This document shows, piece after piece, positions 43,619 to 52,818 of a stretch of DNA of 64,000 nt. Position numbers and translations under genes: made by a program. The notes below the pieces were generated by a model that saw nothing but the letters and a program-made list of their open reading frames with translations, searched no databases and had not been told where the DNA came from. Every line of letters starts with the position of its first letter. Position 1 is the first letter of the stretch. The stretch covers positions 62,001 through 126,000 of the forward strand of contig NZ_LBJC01000024.1 in assembly GCF_004114535.1 (NCBI RefSeq), written 5' to 3'. Source of the DNA: Bradyrhizobium nanningense (GTDB taxonomy: Bacteria > Pseudomonadota > Alphaproteobacteria > Rhizobiales > Xanthobacteraceae).

Positions 43619-44749
43619 ATGAAATCGACCCTGCTGGCAGGCGCTCTGCTTGCCTTCGCGACTGCAACCAGTGCCCACGCCCAGGCGATCAAGCTCGCCG
43701 ACGTCGCCGAGCTCTCCGGCGGCGGCGCCACCGTCGGCACCAATTGGAAGAACGGCATCGATCTCGCGATCGAGGAGATCAACGCCAAGGGCGGCGTGCT
43801 CGGCCGCAAGCTGGAGGTGACCCACGCGGACTCTCAGTCCAATCCGGGCGTGGCGCGTGCCCAGGTGCAGAAGGCGCTCGATGCCGAGCCCTATGTGCTG
43901 CTCGGGCCCGGCTATTCCGGCTCGGTAAAGGTCACAGCCCCACTCGCGGCCGAAGCCGGCATCGCGCAGATCATGGGCGGCGAAGCCGCCGAGCTGACGC
44001 AGGCCGGCAACAAATTCCTGTTCCGCACCTCGTTCGGCCAGCAATCCTCGATGCCGAAGGTCGCGAAGTACATCCACGACGAGATGAAGGCGAAGACGGT
44101 CGCGGTGGTCTGGGTCAACAACGACTTCGGCCGCGGCGGGCGCGACGTCGTCATCAAGGAGCTCGACCGTCTCGGCTCCAAGGTGGTCGCCGACCTCTCC
44201 ACCGAAGCGGGCCAGGCCGATTTCGCCGCCGACGTCGGCAAGATCAAGGCGGCCAATCCCGATGCCGTGTTCGTCTACCTCAACGAGGAAGAGAGCGCGC
44301 GCATCCTGAAGGAGCTGAAGCGCCAGGGCGTCACCGCGCCGCTGATGGGCGAGACCACGCTGATCGGCCAGAAGGTGATCGAGCTCGCCGGCGATGCTGC
44401 CAACGGCGCGCGCGGCCATGTCGGCCTCACCACCGATGCGCCGGTCGACCTGATCAAGCAATTCCGCGAGAAGTTTTCCAAGAAGTACAATTACGTCCCT
44501 GATCATAACGGTCTGAAGGGTTATCTCGCCGTCTACATGGTGAAAGCCACCACCGAGAAGATGGGCAAGGTCGACCCGAAGAAGTTTGCCGACACGCTGC
44601 ACGGTCTCACCATCAAGGCCGCGGACGAGCCGGGCATCCTGATGGACGTCACCTTCAGCGACACCGGCGACATCGACCGCCAGAGCTTTCTGGTCGAGGT
44701 CGTGGAAGGCAAGCAGGTCGTGAAACAGGTTCTGCCGAAGGTGAAGTGA
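43619..44749 (+). CDS. ABC transporter substrate-binding protein (branched-chain amino acid type)
   Basis: The 376-aa precursor has a signal peptide ending AHAQ (about residues 1-22), then a type I periplasmic-binding fold: IKLADVAELSGGGATVGTNW, NGIDLAIEEINAKGGVLGRK and VAVVWVNNDFGRGG. GGGAGGAG lies before the start. Followed by two permeases and two ATPases, it completes a Liv-type importer, whose cargo by context is likely quinate, shikimate or a related hydroaromatic acid. Confidence 0.9.
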   Translation: MKSTLLAGALLAFATATSAHAQAIKLADVAELSGGGATVGTNWKNGIDLAIEEINAKGGVLGRKLEVTHADSQSNPGVARAQVQKALDAEPYVLLGPGYSGSVKVTAPLAAEAGIAQIMGGEAAELTQAGNKFLFRTSFGQQSSMPKVAKYIHDEMKAKTVAVVWVNNDFGRGGRDVVIKELDRLGSKVVADLSTEAGQADFAADVGKIKAANPDAVFVYLNEEESARILKELKRQGVTAPLMGETTLIGQKVIELAGDAANGARGHVGLTTDAPVDLIKQFREKFSKKYNYVPDHNGLKGYLAVYMVKATTEKMGKVDPKKFADTLHGLTIKAADEPGILMDVTFSDTGDIDRQSFLVEVVEGKQVVKQVLPKVK

Positions 44750-44763
44750 GGTTTTCTTCGCCT

Positions 44764-44895
44764 TCCTCTCCCTCTCCCCGTTCTTGCGGGGAGAGGGAGA
44801 GGGTGAGGGGCCGCCTCCGCGAATTCAACAGTCACTGTGTTCGCGGAAAGAACCCCTCGCCCCACCCTCTCCCCGCGAAGAGCGGGGAGAGGGGG
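44764..44895. repeat. palindromic intergenic repeat (CTCTCCCC/GGGGAGAGG family)
   Basis: Two nested hairpins: CTCTCCCCG-TTCTTG-CGGGGAGAG near 44770 and CTCTCCCCGC-GAAGA-GCGGGGAGAG near 44870, with the outer GGGTGAGGGG / CCCTCGCCCC pair. It separates the binding protein from the permeases and could protect the upstream mRNA, raising binding-protein levels. A single arm-like piece is seen at about 51310-51332. Confidence 0.7.
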
Positions 44896-44951
44896 TGATA
44901 GAGCTGAATTCGCGTCGCATTCACTCGGGCTCTAACGATCAAAGAGAACCC

Positions 44952-45827
44952 ATGTCCAACCTATTCGATCTTCTGGTCGCGGGGCTTGCCACCGGCGCGA
45001 TCTATGCGCTGGTCGCGGTCGGCTTCACGCTGCTGTGGCAGACTTCGCAGACCATCAATTTCGCGCAAGGCGAGTTCGTGATGCTGCCGGCGTTCCTGAT
45101 GCTGGCGGCGATGCATGCCGGCGCGCCGTTCTGGCTCGCGATCATCCTCGGCATCCTGCTCTCGATGATCCTGCTCGGGCTCGCTTTCAAGATGCTGCTG
45201 GTCGATCCGATGATGCGCCATGGCGTGCTGCCGCTGGCGATCGCGACCATGGCGCTCGCGATCGGCCTCAAGGAAGCCGTGAAACAGTTCTTCAGCGCCG
45301 AGGCCTCGCCCTTCCCGTCGATCGTGCCGACCGGTGACATCTTCATCCTCGGCCACGCCGTCTCGCTGCAAAGCATCGGCGTGCTCATCGTCGCCATTCT
45401 TGCGGTGTTCGGCCTGACTGCGCTCCTCAACCGCACCTCGCTCGGCCACCAGATGCAGGCGGCTGCCCAAAACCCGACGGTGGCGCGCATCATCGGCGTG
45501 CCCGTCGAGCGGATGATCCTGCTGACGTTCCTGATCAACGCCCTCCTGGTCGCGCTGGCTTCGCTCTTGATCACGCCGATCTACCTTGCAAAATTCTCGT
45601 CCGGCGAGGTGCTGGGCCAGGCCGCCTTCATCGCCGCCATCGTCGGCGGCTTCAACCAGGTGCGCGGCGCGATCGCCGGTGGCCTCTTGATCGGCGTGCT
45701 CGACAATCTCGCCGCCGCCTATGTCTCGACGCAATACCGCGCCGCCGTGCCGATGATCTTCCTGATTGTCGTCATCCTGTTCCGGCCGCAGGGCTTGCTC
45801 GGCCGCGCCGAGGAGCGGACGGTATGA
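44952..45827 (+). CDS. branched-chain-type ABC transporter permease (LivH-like), quinate/shikimate operon
   Basis: The 291-aa integral membrane protein has the LivH pattern VAVGFTLLWQTSQTINFAQG at the N-terminus and RTSLGHQMQAAAQNPTVARI as the EAA loop. The ATG at 44952 follows AAAGAGAACCC. It overlaps the next permease by four bases (ATGA). Confidence 0.9.
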   Translation: MSNLFDLLVAGLATGAIYALVAVGFTLLWQTSQTINFAQGEFVMLPAFLMLAAMHAGAPFWLAIILGILLSMILLGLAFKMLLVDPMMRHGVLPLAIATMALAIGLKEAVKQFFSAEASPFPSIVPTGDIFILGHAVSLQSIGVLIVAILAVFGLTALLNRTSLGHQMQAAAQNPTVARIIGVPVERMILLTFLINALLVALASLLITPIYLAKFSSGEVLGQAAFIAAIVGGFNQVRGAIAGGLLIGVLDNLAAAYVSTQYRAAVPMIFLIVVILFRPQGLLGRAEERTV

Positions 45828-46822
45828 GCAGCTTTGGCAAACCCTTGAAGATCGCGCTCGGCCTTGCCGTCATCGCCGCGTTGATCATTGTTCCCATGAA
45901 CTTCAACCGCTACGGCCTGTTCATCCTCAGCCAGTGGGCGGTGATGAGCATCGCCGCGATGGGCCTCAACCTCACACTCGGCTATGCCGGCCAGGTCTCG
46001 CTGGCGCAGGGCGCGTTCGTCGGCATCGGCGCTTATGCGGCGGCGATCATGACCACCCATGGCTGGCCACTGCCGGCGGCGATCCTGGTCGCGATCGCCT
46101 TGAGCTTCGCGGTCGGCTGGGTGCTCGGCTATCCTGCGCTACGCGTGCAGCACCATTACCTCGCCTTCGTCACGCTGGCCTTCTCCACCCTCGCCTTCCT
46201 GGTGTTCCGCAACGAGAGCTGGCTCACCGGTGGCATCTACGGCATCTCCAACATCCCGCGGCCGCATATTTTCGGCATCGCGACCAACAAGCCGCTCCCC
46301 TTCTACTATGTCTGCCTCGGCTCGCTCGCGATCGTATCGCTTGCCGTGTGGTGGCTGATCCGGTCGCCCTGGGGCCGCGCCTTCATGGCGCTTCGCGAAA
46401 ATCCGCTGCGCGCGCAATCGCTCGGCATCGACACGCGGCGCTACACGCTGATGGCGTTCGCGATCGGCTCGGCGCTCGGCGGCATCGCCGGCGCGCTCTA
46501 TGCGCCGTTGACCCAATATATCGACCCTGTTCCCTTCAACCTGTCGCTCTCGCTCGACCTGCTGATGATGGTGATCGTCGGCGGCGCGGGCTTCTATTTC
46601 GGCCCGTTCCTGGGCGCAATGATCGCGGTGCTGCTGCCGGAATGGCTGCGATTCACGGAAGGGTATTATCTGATGCTCTATGCCATTGCGGTGATGCTGC
46701 TGCTGATCTGGTCGCCGACCGGCATCCTCGGAATCCTCGATCGCTATCTCGCCGAGCGCCGCACCAAGGCGGCGTCCGCCTTGCGCGCCGTCGCAAAGTC
46801 GCGCCTGGAGACGGTGCAATGA
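45824..46822 (+). CDS. branched-chain-type ABC transporter permease (LivM-like), quinate/shikimate operon
   Basis: The 332-aa integral membrane protein has about ten hydrophobic helices, the LivM blocks LNLTLGYAGQVSLAQGAFVG and WGRAFMALRENPLRAQSLG (EAA loop), and a basic cytoplasmic tail. Start and stop overlap both neighbours as ATGA, so the permeases and ATPases are translated as a coupled set. Confidence 0.9.
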   Translation: MSSFGKPLKIALGLAVIAALIIVPMNFNRYGLFILSQWAVMSIAAMGLNLTLGYAGQVSLAQGAFVGIGAYAAAIMTTHGWPLPAAILVAIALSFAVGWVLGYPALRVQHHYLAFVTLAFSTLAFLVFRNESWLTGGIYGISNIPRPHIFGIATNKPLPFYYVCLGSLAIVSLAVWWLIRSPWGRAFMALRENPLRAQSLGIDTRRYTLMAFAIGSALGGIAGALYAPLTQYIDPVPFNLSLSLDLLMMVIVGGAGFYFGPFLGAMIAVLLPEWLRFTEGYYLMLYAIAVMLLLIWSPTGILGILDRYLAERRTKAASALRAVAKSRLETVQ

Positions 46823-47562
46823 GCGCGGTCCTGGAAGTCTCCGAGATCAAGAAGAATTTTGGCGGCATCAGCGCCGTCGACGGCGTCTCCTTCGACGTGC
46901 GCGAGGGCGAGATCCTCGGCCTGATCGGTCCGAACGGCTGCGGCAAGTCGACCCTGTTCAACTGCATCCTCGGCCAGCTCACGCCGTCGGGCGGCGAGGT
47001 CAAGCTCGACGGCAAGCTTGTCACGGGCCTCCGCCCCGCCGAGCTCAACAAGCTCGGCGTCAGCCGCACCTTCCAGCTGTTGCAGGTGTTTCCAAAACTC
47101 TCGGTGCGCGAGAACCTGATCCTCGCGGGCCAGGAGCACCAAGGCAATATGGCCTCGCGCCTGGTCGGCCGCTCCGATGCCGGACTGACCGAGGCCGCCA
47201 ACCAGATGATCGGCTTCTTCAAGCTCGATCATCTCGCCGATGAGCCCGCCGGCGGATTGTCCTACGGCCAGCAGAAGCTGCTCGATGCCGCCATGGCCTT
47301 CATGGGCGGCCCGCGCCTCGTGCTGCTCGACGAGCCCGCCGGCGGCGTCAACCCGTCGATGCTGGTGGACCTCAAGGACCGCCTGGTCGCGATCAACCGC
47401 GAGAAGAACGCCACCTTCGTCGTGATCGAGCACAACATGGAATTCGTGATGTCGCTGTGCTCGCGCGTGATGGTGATGGCGGAAGGCAAGGTGCTGGCGA
47501 TGGGACGGCCGGACGAGGTGCGCAAGAACCCCGCCGTGATCGAAGCCTATCTCGGACATTAG
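46819..47562 (+). CDS. branched-chain-type ABC transporter ATP-binding protein (LivG-like), quinate/shikimate operon
   Basis: The 247-aa ATPase has Walker A LIGPNGCGKSTLFN, signature GLSYGQQKLLDAAMAF, Walker B PRLVLLDEPAGGVNP and switch ATFVVIEHNMEFV. The signature has Tyr-Gly-Gln in place of Ser-Gly-Gly-Gln, common in LivG proteins. Length is normal. It sits 12 bp before the LivF-like gene. Confidence 0.9.
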   Translation: MSAVLEVSEIKKNFGGISAVDGVSFDVREGEILGLIGPNGCGKSTLFNCILGQLTPSGGEVKLDGKLVTGLRPAELNKLGVSRTFQLLQVFPKLSVRENLILAGQEHQGNMASRLVGRSDAGLTEAANQMIGFFKLDHLADEPAGGLSYGQQKLLDAAMAFMGGPRLVLLDEPAGGVNPSMLVDLKDRLVAINREKNATFVVIEHNMEFVMSLCSRVMVMAEGKVLAMGRPDEVRKNPAVIEAYLGH

Positions 47563-47574
47563 GGAGAGCGAGCC

Positions 47575-48312
47575 ATGAGCGACCCAATCCTCTCGGTTCA
47601 CAATCTCGTCGGCGGCTACGGCAAGATGACGATCTTGAACGGCACCGCCTTTGCCGTGCCTCAAGCCACGATCACGACGATCATCGGCCCGAACGGCGCC
47701 GGCAAGTCGACCGTGTTCAAGGCGATCTTCGGCCTGCTCAGGCTGCGCGAGGGCAAGATCAGCTTTGCCGGCCGCGACGTCACGAATTTGAGTCAGCGGG
47801 CGCTGCTCAATGCCGGCATCTGCTACGTGCCGCAGGGCCGCAACATCTTCCCCGAGCTGTCCGTGCGCCACAATATCGAGCTCGGCGGCGTCGCGGCCGA
47901 GAAGGGCCTCGACTTGCCGAAGCGGATCGAGGCGGCGCTCGACCTGTTCCCGGCGCTGCGGCGGAAGTCGACACAGCAGGCCTCGACGCTCTCGGGCGGC
48001 GAGCAGAAGCAGCTCGAGATCGCTCGCTCGCTGCTGCTCGAACCCAAGCTGGTGCTGATCGACGAGCCCTCGATCGGCCTGTCGCCGCTGATGGTGCAGC
48101 AGACCTTCGACATCCTGAAGAGCTTGCGCGACCGCGGCGTCACCATCCTGATGATCGAGCAGAACGCACGCTCGGCGCTGGAGATCTCCGACATCGGCAT
48201 CGTGCTCGAGCTTGGCCAGACCCGCATGGTCGACGACGCCAAGCGCATTTTGAACGATCCACGCATCGGCCAGCTCTTCCTCGGCGGCGCCATGGAGGAG
48301 AGTGCGGCATGA
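47575..48312 (+). CDS. branched-chain-type ABC transporter ATP-binding protein (LivF-like), quinate/shikimate operon
   Basis: The 245-aa ATPase has Walker A IIGPNGAGKSTVFK, signature TLSGGEQKQLEIARSL, Walker B PKLVLIDEPSIGLSP and the switch VTILMIEQNARSAL, with Gln-Asn as usual in LivF. A ribosome site GGGAGAG precedes the ATG. Its stop overlaps the oxidoreductase start (ATGA). Confidence 0.9.
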   Translation: MSDPILSVHNLVGGYGKMTILNGTAFAVPQATITTIIGPNGAGKSTVFKAIFGLLRLREGKISFAGRDVTNLSQRALLNAGICYVPQGRNIFPELSVRHNIELGGVAAEKGLDLPKRIEAALDLFPALRRKSTQQASTLSGGEQKQLEIARSLLLEPKLVLIDEPSIGLSPLMVQQTFDILKSLRDRGVTILMIEQNARSALEISDIGIVLELGQTRMVDDAKRILNDPRIGQLFLGGAMEESAA

Positions 48313-49367
48313 GTGCGCGAATGCGCATCGCTGTTGCGGGCGCCGGCCTGATCGGCCGCCGCCATATCGAGCTGATCGCAGCCTCAAAGGAGTGCGAGCT
48401 CGCCGGCATCGCCGATCCCTCGCCTGCCGCCAGGGACTACGCGCAGGCCCAAGGCACGCCCTGCTATGCGGATCATCGCACGCTGCTGGCGCAGGAAAAA
48501 CCCGATGGCCTGATCATCGCCTCGCCCAACACGCTGCATCTGCCGATGGCGCTCGATTGCGCGGCGGCGGGCGTGCCGGCGCTGATCGAGAAGCCGGTGA
48601 CGGAGACGGTGGCGACTGCGCAGCGCCTTTGCGCTGCGATCAGGCGAACCGGCGTGCCGATGCTGATCGGCCATCACCGCCGGCACAATCCGATCATCAA
48701 GGCTGCGCGCGAGACAGTGGCGAACGGTAGGCTCGGCCGGCTCACTGCCGTGGTCGGGCTGTGGCTGCTGAAGAAGCCCGATGATTACTTCGAGGTGACC
48801 TGGCGCCGCGAGCAGGGCGGCGGGCCGCTGCTGATCAACCTGATCCATGACATCGACAATCTCCGCTTCATCTGCGGCGAGATCACCGAGGTGCAGGCGC
48901 TGACGTCGAACAAGGTGCGCGGCTTCGCGGTCGAAGACACCGCGGCGCTGCTGCTGCGCTTTGCGGGTGGCGCGCTCGGCACCGTGACCGTTTCGGATGC
49001 GACACCGGCGCCGTGGAGCTGGGAGCTCTCTTCCGGCGAGAACTCTGCTTATCCGAGACAGGATCAGCCCTGCTACATCTTCTCCGGCACCGGGGGATCG
49101 CTGTCGGTGCCGAATATGGAGCTGTGGTCCTACGCACAGCAGCCCGGCTGGTACACGCCGCTGTCGCGCGAAACGATTGCACCGCCTGCATTCGATCCGC
49201 TGGTCGAGCAGCTCCGGCATTTCTGCGCGGTCATCGCGGGCCAGGAGCAGCCGTTAATCACGGCCGAGGACGCGATGGGGACGCTCGCCGTCGTCGAAGC
49301 CGTCAGCGAGGCCGCGCGCACGGGCCAGACAATCTCACCGGGGCGAATCATGGAGCAGGCCGCATGA
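48309..49367 (+). CDS. Gfo/Idh/MocA family NAD(P)-dependent oxidoreductase
   Basis: The 352-aa protein has an N-terminal Rossmann domain (MRIAVAGAGLIGRRHIELIA), the family motif ALIEKPVTETV (EKP with the catalytic-site lysine), and GGGPLLINLIHDIDNLRFIC with the active-site histidine of this family. Members oxidise sugar- or cyclitol-like alcohols. It is embedded between transporter genes and dehydroshikimate dehydratase by overlapping ATGA junctions on both sides. A second alcohol oxidation of quinate or a related hydroaromatic is a reasonable guess. Confidence 0.85.
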   Translation: MSARMRIAVAGAGLIGRRHIELIAASKECELAGIADPSPAARDYAQAQGTPCYADHRTLLAQEKPDGLIIASPNTLHLPMALDCAAAGVPALIEKPVTETVATAQRLCAAIRRTGVPMLIGHHRRHNPIIKAARETVANGRLGRLTAVVGLWLLKKPDDYFEVTWRREQGGGPLLINLIHDIDNLRFICGEITEVQALTSNKVRGFAVEDTAALLLRFAGGALGTVTVSDATPAPWSWELSSGENSAYPRQDQPCYIFSGTGGSLSVPNMELWSYAQQPGWYTPLSRETIAPPAFDPLVEQLRHFCAVIAGQEQPLITAEDAMGTLAVVEAVSEAARTGQTISPGRIMEQAA

Positions 49368-51235
49368 ACAAGCGCTCGATCGCCACGGTCTCCCTCTCCG
49401 GCACCCTCGACGAAAAGCTCCGCGCCATCGCCGCTGCCGGCTTCGACGCGGTCGAGATCTTCGAGAATGATTTGCTGTCGTTCGGCGCAGGCCCGCGCGA
49501 CATCGCAAAGCTCTGCGGCGATCTCAACCTGACGATCTGCGCGTTCCAGCCGTTCCGCGACTTCGAAGGGATGCCGGAACCGCAGCGGTCGCGCAATTTC
49601 GCCCGCGCCGAGCGGAAGTTCGATTTGATGCAAGAGCTCGGCACTGATCTCCTGCTGATCTGCTCCAACGTCTCGCCCGCCTCGCTCGGCGGCATCGACC
49701 GCGCCGCCGACGATTTTCGCGAGCTGGGCGAACGCGCCGCCAAGCGGTCTTTGCGCGTCGGCTACGAGGCACTGGCCTGGGGCCGCCATGTCAACGACTA
49801 CCGCGATGCCTGGGAGATCGTGCGCCGCGCCGATCACCCGGCGATCGGCGTCATCCTCGACAGCTTTCACGCGCTGGCGCCGGGCTTTCCAACCGGCGCG
49901 ATGGCCTCGATCCCCGGCGACAAGATCTTTCTGGTGCAGCTTGCGGACGCGCCGAAGCTCGAGCTCGACATTCTCTCCTGGAGCCGGCACTTCCGCTCCT
50001 TCCCCGGCCAGGGCGATCTGCCGGTCGGCGAGTTCATGACGGCGGTCGCGGCGACCGGCTATGCCGGGCCGCTGTCGCTGGAGATCTTCAACGACCAGTT
50101 CCGTGCCGGCTCGGCCGCGCAGACCGCGCTCGACGGCCTGCGCTCGCTGATCCTGCTGGAGGACCAGCTCGCGCCGGATTGGCCGAGATTCGCCGCCGAG
50201 CCGCTGGCGCCGAAGGCAAAGAGCCGCGGCATCGGCTTCGTCGAGTTTGCCGTCAACGAGAGCAAAGCCGGCGACCTCGCCCGCCTGTTTTCCCAACTCG
50301 GCTTCCGCAAGACCGGCGCGCATCGCAGCAAGGCGGTGGAACGCTGGTCGCAAGGCAAGGTCGAGCTCGTCATCAACAGCGAGACCGACGGCTTTGCCCA
50401 TTCTCACTACGTCACCCACGGCCCCGGCGTCTGCGCCATCGCGCTCGATGTCGACAATGCCGGTCTTGCCATGCAGCGCGCCGAGATGCTGAAGGCGCGC
50501 ACCTTCTACCAGCCGGTCGGACCGGGCGAGCTGGAGATCCCGGCGATCCACGGCGTCGGCGGTAGCCTGCTCTATTTCCTGGATCAGGCCGGCAAGAACT
50601 GGGACACCGATTTCGAGCCTGTCCCGAGCAAGGCGCACGCAGACGCGCTGCTCGCGGTCGATCACATCGCGCAGTCGATGCCTTATGACGAGATGCTGTC
50701 CTGGCTATTGTTCTACACCGGCATCCTCGACCTCAAGCGGCTGCCGCAAATGGAGATCGCCGATCCCAGAGGCCTCGTGCAGAGCCAGGCCATCGTCAAC
50801 GCCGACCAGAGCCTGCGCTTCGTGCTCAACGGCTCCTCCGCCAACCGCACGCTGCCGGCGCGCTTCATCTCGGAGTTTTTCGGCTCAGGCGTGCAGCATG
50901 TCGCGTTCGCGTGCCGGGACATCTTTGCGACGGTCGCAGACATGCGCAGGCGCGGCGCGGATTTTCTCGACATCCCCGCCAATTACTACGATGACATCGA
51001 AGCCAAATACGACCTCGCGCCCGAGCTGATGGCGCAGCTGCGCGCCAACCACATCCTCTACGACCGCGAGGGCGACGGCGAGTTCTTCCAGGTCTACACC
51101 CACATCTTCGACGAGCGCTTCTTCTTCGAGATCGTCGAGCGCAGGACCTATCAAGGCTTTGGCGCAGCCAACGCCGGCATCAGGCTCGCCGCGCAAGCCC
51201 GCGAGGTGCGCCCCCCCAGCATGCCGCGGGTGTAG
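49364..51235 (+). CDS. quiC: 3-dehydroshikimate dehydratase fused to HPPD-like domain (QuiC1 type)
   Basis: The 623-aa protein has an N-terminal sugar-phosphate-isomerase-like TIM barrel (residues 1-270: IATVSLSGTLDEKLRAIAAA, FDAVEIFENDLL, and GVILDSFHALAPG with metal-binding Asp and His), and a C-terminal pair of vicinal-oxygen-chelate domains like 4-hydroxyphenylpyruvate dioxygenase (from about 285: FVEFAVNESKAGDLARLF; then GVQHVAFACRDIF and FFQVYTHIFDERFFFEIVER). This fusion, of this length, is the QuiC1/AsbF-like dehydratase converting 3-dehydroshikimate to protocatechuate. It is the operon's last gene and gives the pathway its aromatic product. Confidence 0.9.
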   Translation: MNKRSIATVSLSGTLDEKLRAIAAAGFDAVEIFENDLLSFGAGPRDIAKLCGDLNLTICAFQPFRDFEGMPEPQRSRNFARAERKFDLMQELGTDLLLICSNVSPASLGGIDRAADDFRELGERAAKRSLRVGYEALAWGRHVNDYRDAWEIVRRADHPAIGVILDSFHALAPGFPTGAMASIPGDKIFLVQLADAPKLELDILSWSRHFRSFPGQGDLPVGEFMTAVAATGYAGPLSLEIFNDQFRAGSAAQTALDGLRSLILLEDQLAPDWPRFAAEPLAPKAKSRGIGFVEFAVNESKAGDLARLFSQLGFRKTGAHRSKAVERWSQGKVELVINSETDGFAHSHYVTHGPGVCAIALDVDNAGLAMQRAEMLKARTFYQPVGPGELEIPAIHGVGGSLLYFLDQAGKNWDTDFEPVPSKAHADALLAVDHIAQSMPYDEMLSWLLFYTGILDLKRLPQMEIADPRGLVQSQAIVNADQSLRFVLNGSSANRTLPARFISEFFGSGVQHVAFACRDIFATVADMRRRGADFLDIPANYYDDIEAKYDLAPELMAQLRANHILYDREGDGEFFQVYTHIFDERFFFEIVERRTYQGFGAANAGIRLAAQAREVRPPSMPRV

Positions 51236-51250
51236 GAGACGCTCTACGCG

Positions 51251-51290
51251 CCGTCATTGCGAGGAGCCCTCGCGGCGCTCGCAATGACGG
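51251..51290. repeat. miniature CATTGCGAG repeat
   Basis: CCGTCATTGCGAGGAGCC faces GCGCTCGCAATGACGG over 40 bp. It looks like the two outer arms of the CATTGCGAGCG family joined without the central part, and lies between convergent genes where it could act as a terminator stem. Confidence 0.65.
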
Positions 51291-51347
51291 AGGAGATAGC
51301 TAGGAGAGCCCCTCTCCCCGCTTGCGAGGAGAGGGAACGGCAAAGCC

Positions 51348-52520
51348 TCACTTCATCTTGCACTTGTCGTGGAAACGATCCTGGTCGTTCTCCACGATGG
51401 TCGCCACCGTCTTCAACGCGAGCTGGCCTTCGGCGTCCTTGACGACGTCCTGGAGATAGAAGCTCTGCACCGGGATGTGGTTGTTGCCGTATTTGAACGC
51501 GCCGCGCAGCGACTTGAAGTTGGCCTTCTCCATCTCGGCCTTCATCGCGTCCTTCTTGCTGGTGTCACCCTTCACCGCGACCACCGCGCTGTTGATGAGC
51601 TGGGCGGCGTCATAGGCTTGCGCGCCGTAATAGGTCGGGCGCAGCCCGGTGTACTTCTTGCGGTAGTCGGCGACGAAGCGCTTGTTCTGCTCGTTGGGCA
51701 GGTCGTTGACCCATTCCTGTGCGCCGGGCACCCCGAGCGCGTTCTCCTTCTGCAGCGGCAGCGACAGCTCGTCGACGGTGAAGGCGGTGTAGAGCGGCAT
51801 CGTGCTCTTCAGGCCGGCCTGCGCATATTGGTTGAGGAATTGCACGCCGGCAGCGCCCGGATAGAACACGAAGATCGACTCGGCGCCCGACGCGCGCGCC
51901 TTGGAGAGCTCGGCGGAGAAATCGAGCTGGCTCGGCCAGACCGTGTACTCCTCGCCCTTGACCTCACCCTTGAACGTGCTCTTCACGCCCGCGAGCATGT
52001 CCTTGCCGGCCGCGTAGTTGGGGCCGATCAGGAACACGCTCTTGACGCCCTTCTGGTTCATGTAGAGGCCCATGGCGGCGGGCGTCTGGTCGTTCTGCCA
52101 GGAGGTCGAGAACACGTAAGGCGAGCAGAGCTCGCCGGCGAGCTGCGACGGGCCGGCATTGGCCGAGATCAGGAACGTCTGCGAATCGACGGCCGTCTTC
52201 AGCGAAGCCAGGAGCACGTTCGACCAGATATAGCCGACGATGAAATCGACCTTGTCCGACTGCACCAGCTTCTCGGTCTTCTGCTTGCCGACATCGGGCT
52301 TCTGGCCGTCGTCCTCGTAGATGACCTCGACCGGCTTGCCGTCCATCTTGCGGCCCATGTGATCCAGCGCGAGCTCGAAGGAATTGCGCATGTCGTTGCC
52401 GATCACGGCGGTCGGTCCGCTGAAGGTCGAAACGAAGCCGATCTTGATGGTGTCGCCGGCGAAAGCCGGGCTCGCCAGCACCAGCGCCGCTGCGCCCGCC
52501 AGCCAGAATGCCGTCCTCAT
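51348..52520 (-). CDS. ABC transporter substrate-binding protein, orphan
   Basis: The 390-aa precursor has a signal peptide (MRTAFWLAGAAALVLASPAF, cut after FAG) and a type I periplasmic-binding fold: IKIGFVSTFSGPTAVIGNDM, DFIVGYIWSNVLLASLKTAV and VFLIGPNYAAGKDM. The sequence style recalls binding proteins for aromatic acids in Rhodopseudomonas and Bradyrhizobium. No permease or ATPase adjoins it. ATG at 52520 with AAGGAGG nine bases before; a GTG at 52526 is possible. It could serve the binding-protein-less transporter at 35296-38620. Confidence 0.88.
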   Translation of the reverse strand: MRTAFWLAGAAALVLASPAFAGDTIKIGFVSTFSGPTAVIGNDMRNSFELALDHMGRKMDGKPVEVIYEDDGQKPDVGKQKTEKLVQSDKVDFIVGYIWSNVLLASLKTAVDSQTFLISANAGPSQLAGELCSPYVFSTSWQNDQTPAAMGLYMNQKGVKSVFLIGPNYAAGKDMLAGVKSTFKGEVKGEEYTVWPSQLDFSAELSKARASGAESIFVFYPGAAGVQFLNQYAQAGLKSTMPLYTAFTVDELSLPLQKENALGVPGAQEWVNDLPNEQNKRFVADYRKKYTGLRPTYYGAQAYDAAQLINSAVVAVKGDTSKKDAMKAEMEKANFKSLRGAFKYGNNHIPVQSFYLQDVVKDAEGQLALKTVATIVENDQDRFHDKCKMK

Positions 52521-52818
52521 AATCACTCCCCTCCTTATGATTGAGCCCGCGAGCGGGGTGATCGCCGCCCCGGGCCTTCTCTATTGAACGCAAAATCTGT
52601 CGAGCCGCCAATGGCTCAGCGCCTGCCCCTGCACCATATTTCGCCCCCATCGCGGATGGCAAGAAATATAATTCTACTTAGTTCGACCAAGACTGCGGTG
52701 CTTTTCGCGCCGGATCGATACGTCCAGCCTATGCCGCGATTGATGACGGCTATTGGACCGCGACACCCGATCCGCACTTAAATGAGGAAGAAGCAGCAGC
52801 AAGATTCGAGGGCGTATC

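Noticed and set aside
44784..44951. Extension of the LivH-like permease upstream of 44952
   Set aside because: The extension is translated palindromic repeat; the ATG at 44952 gives the normal N-terminus and an AAAGAGAA ribosome site.
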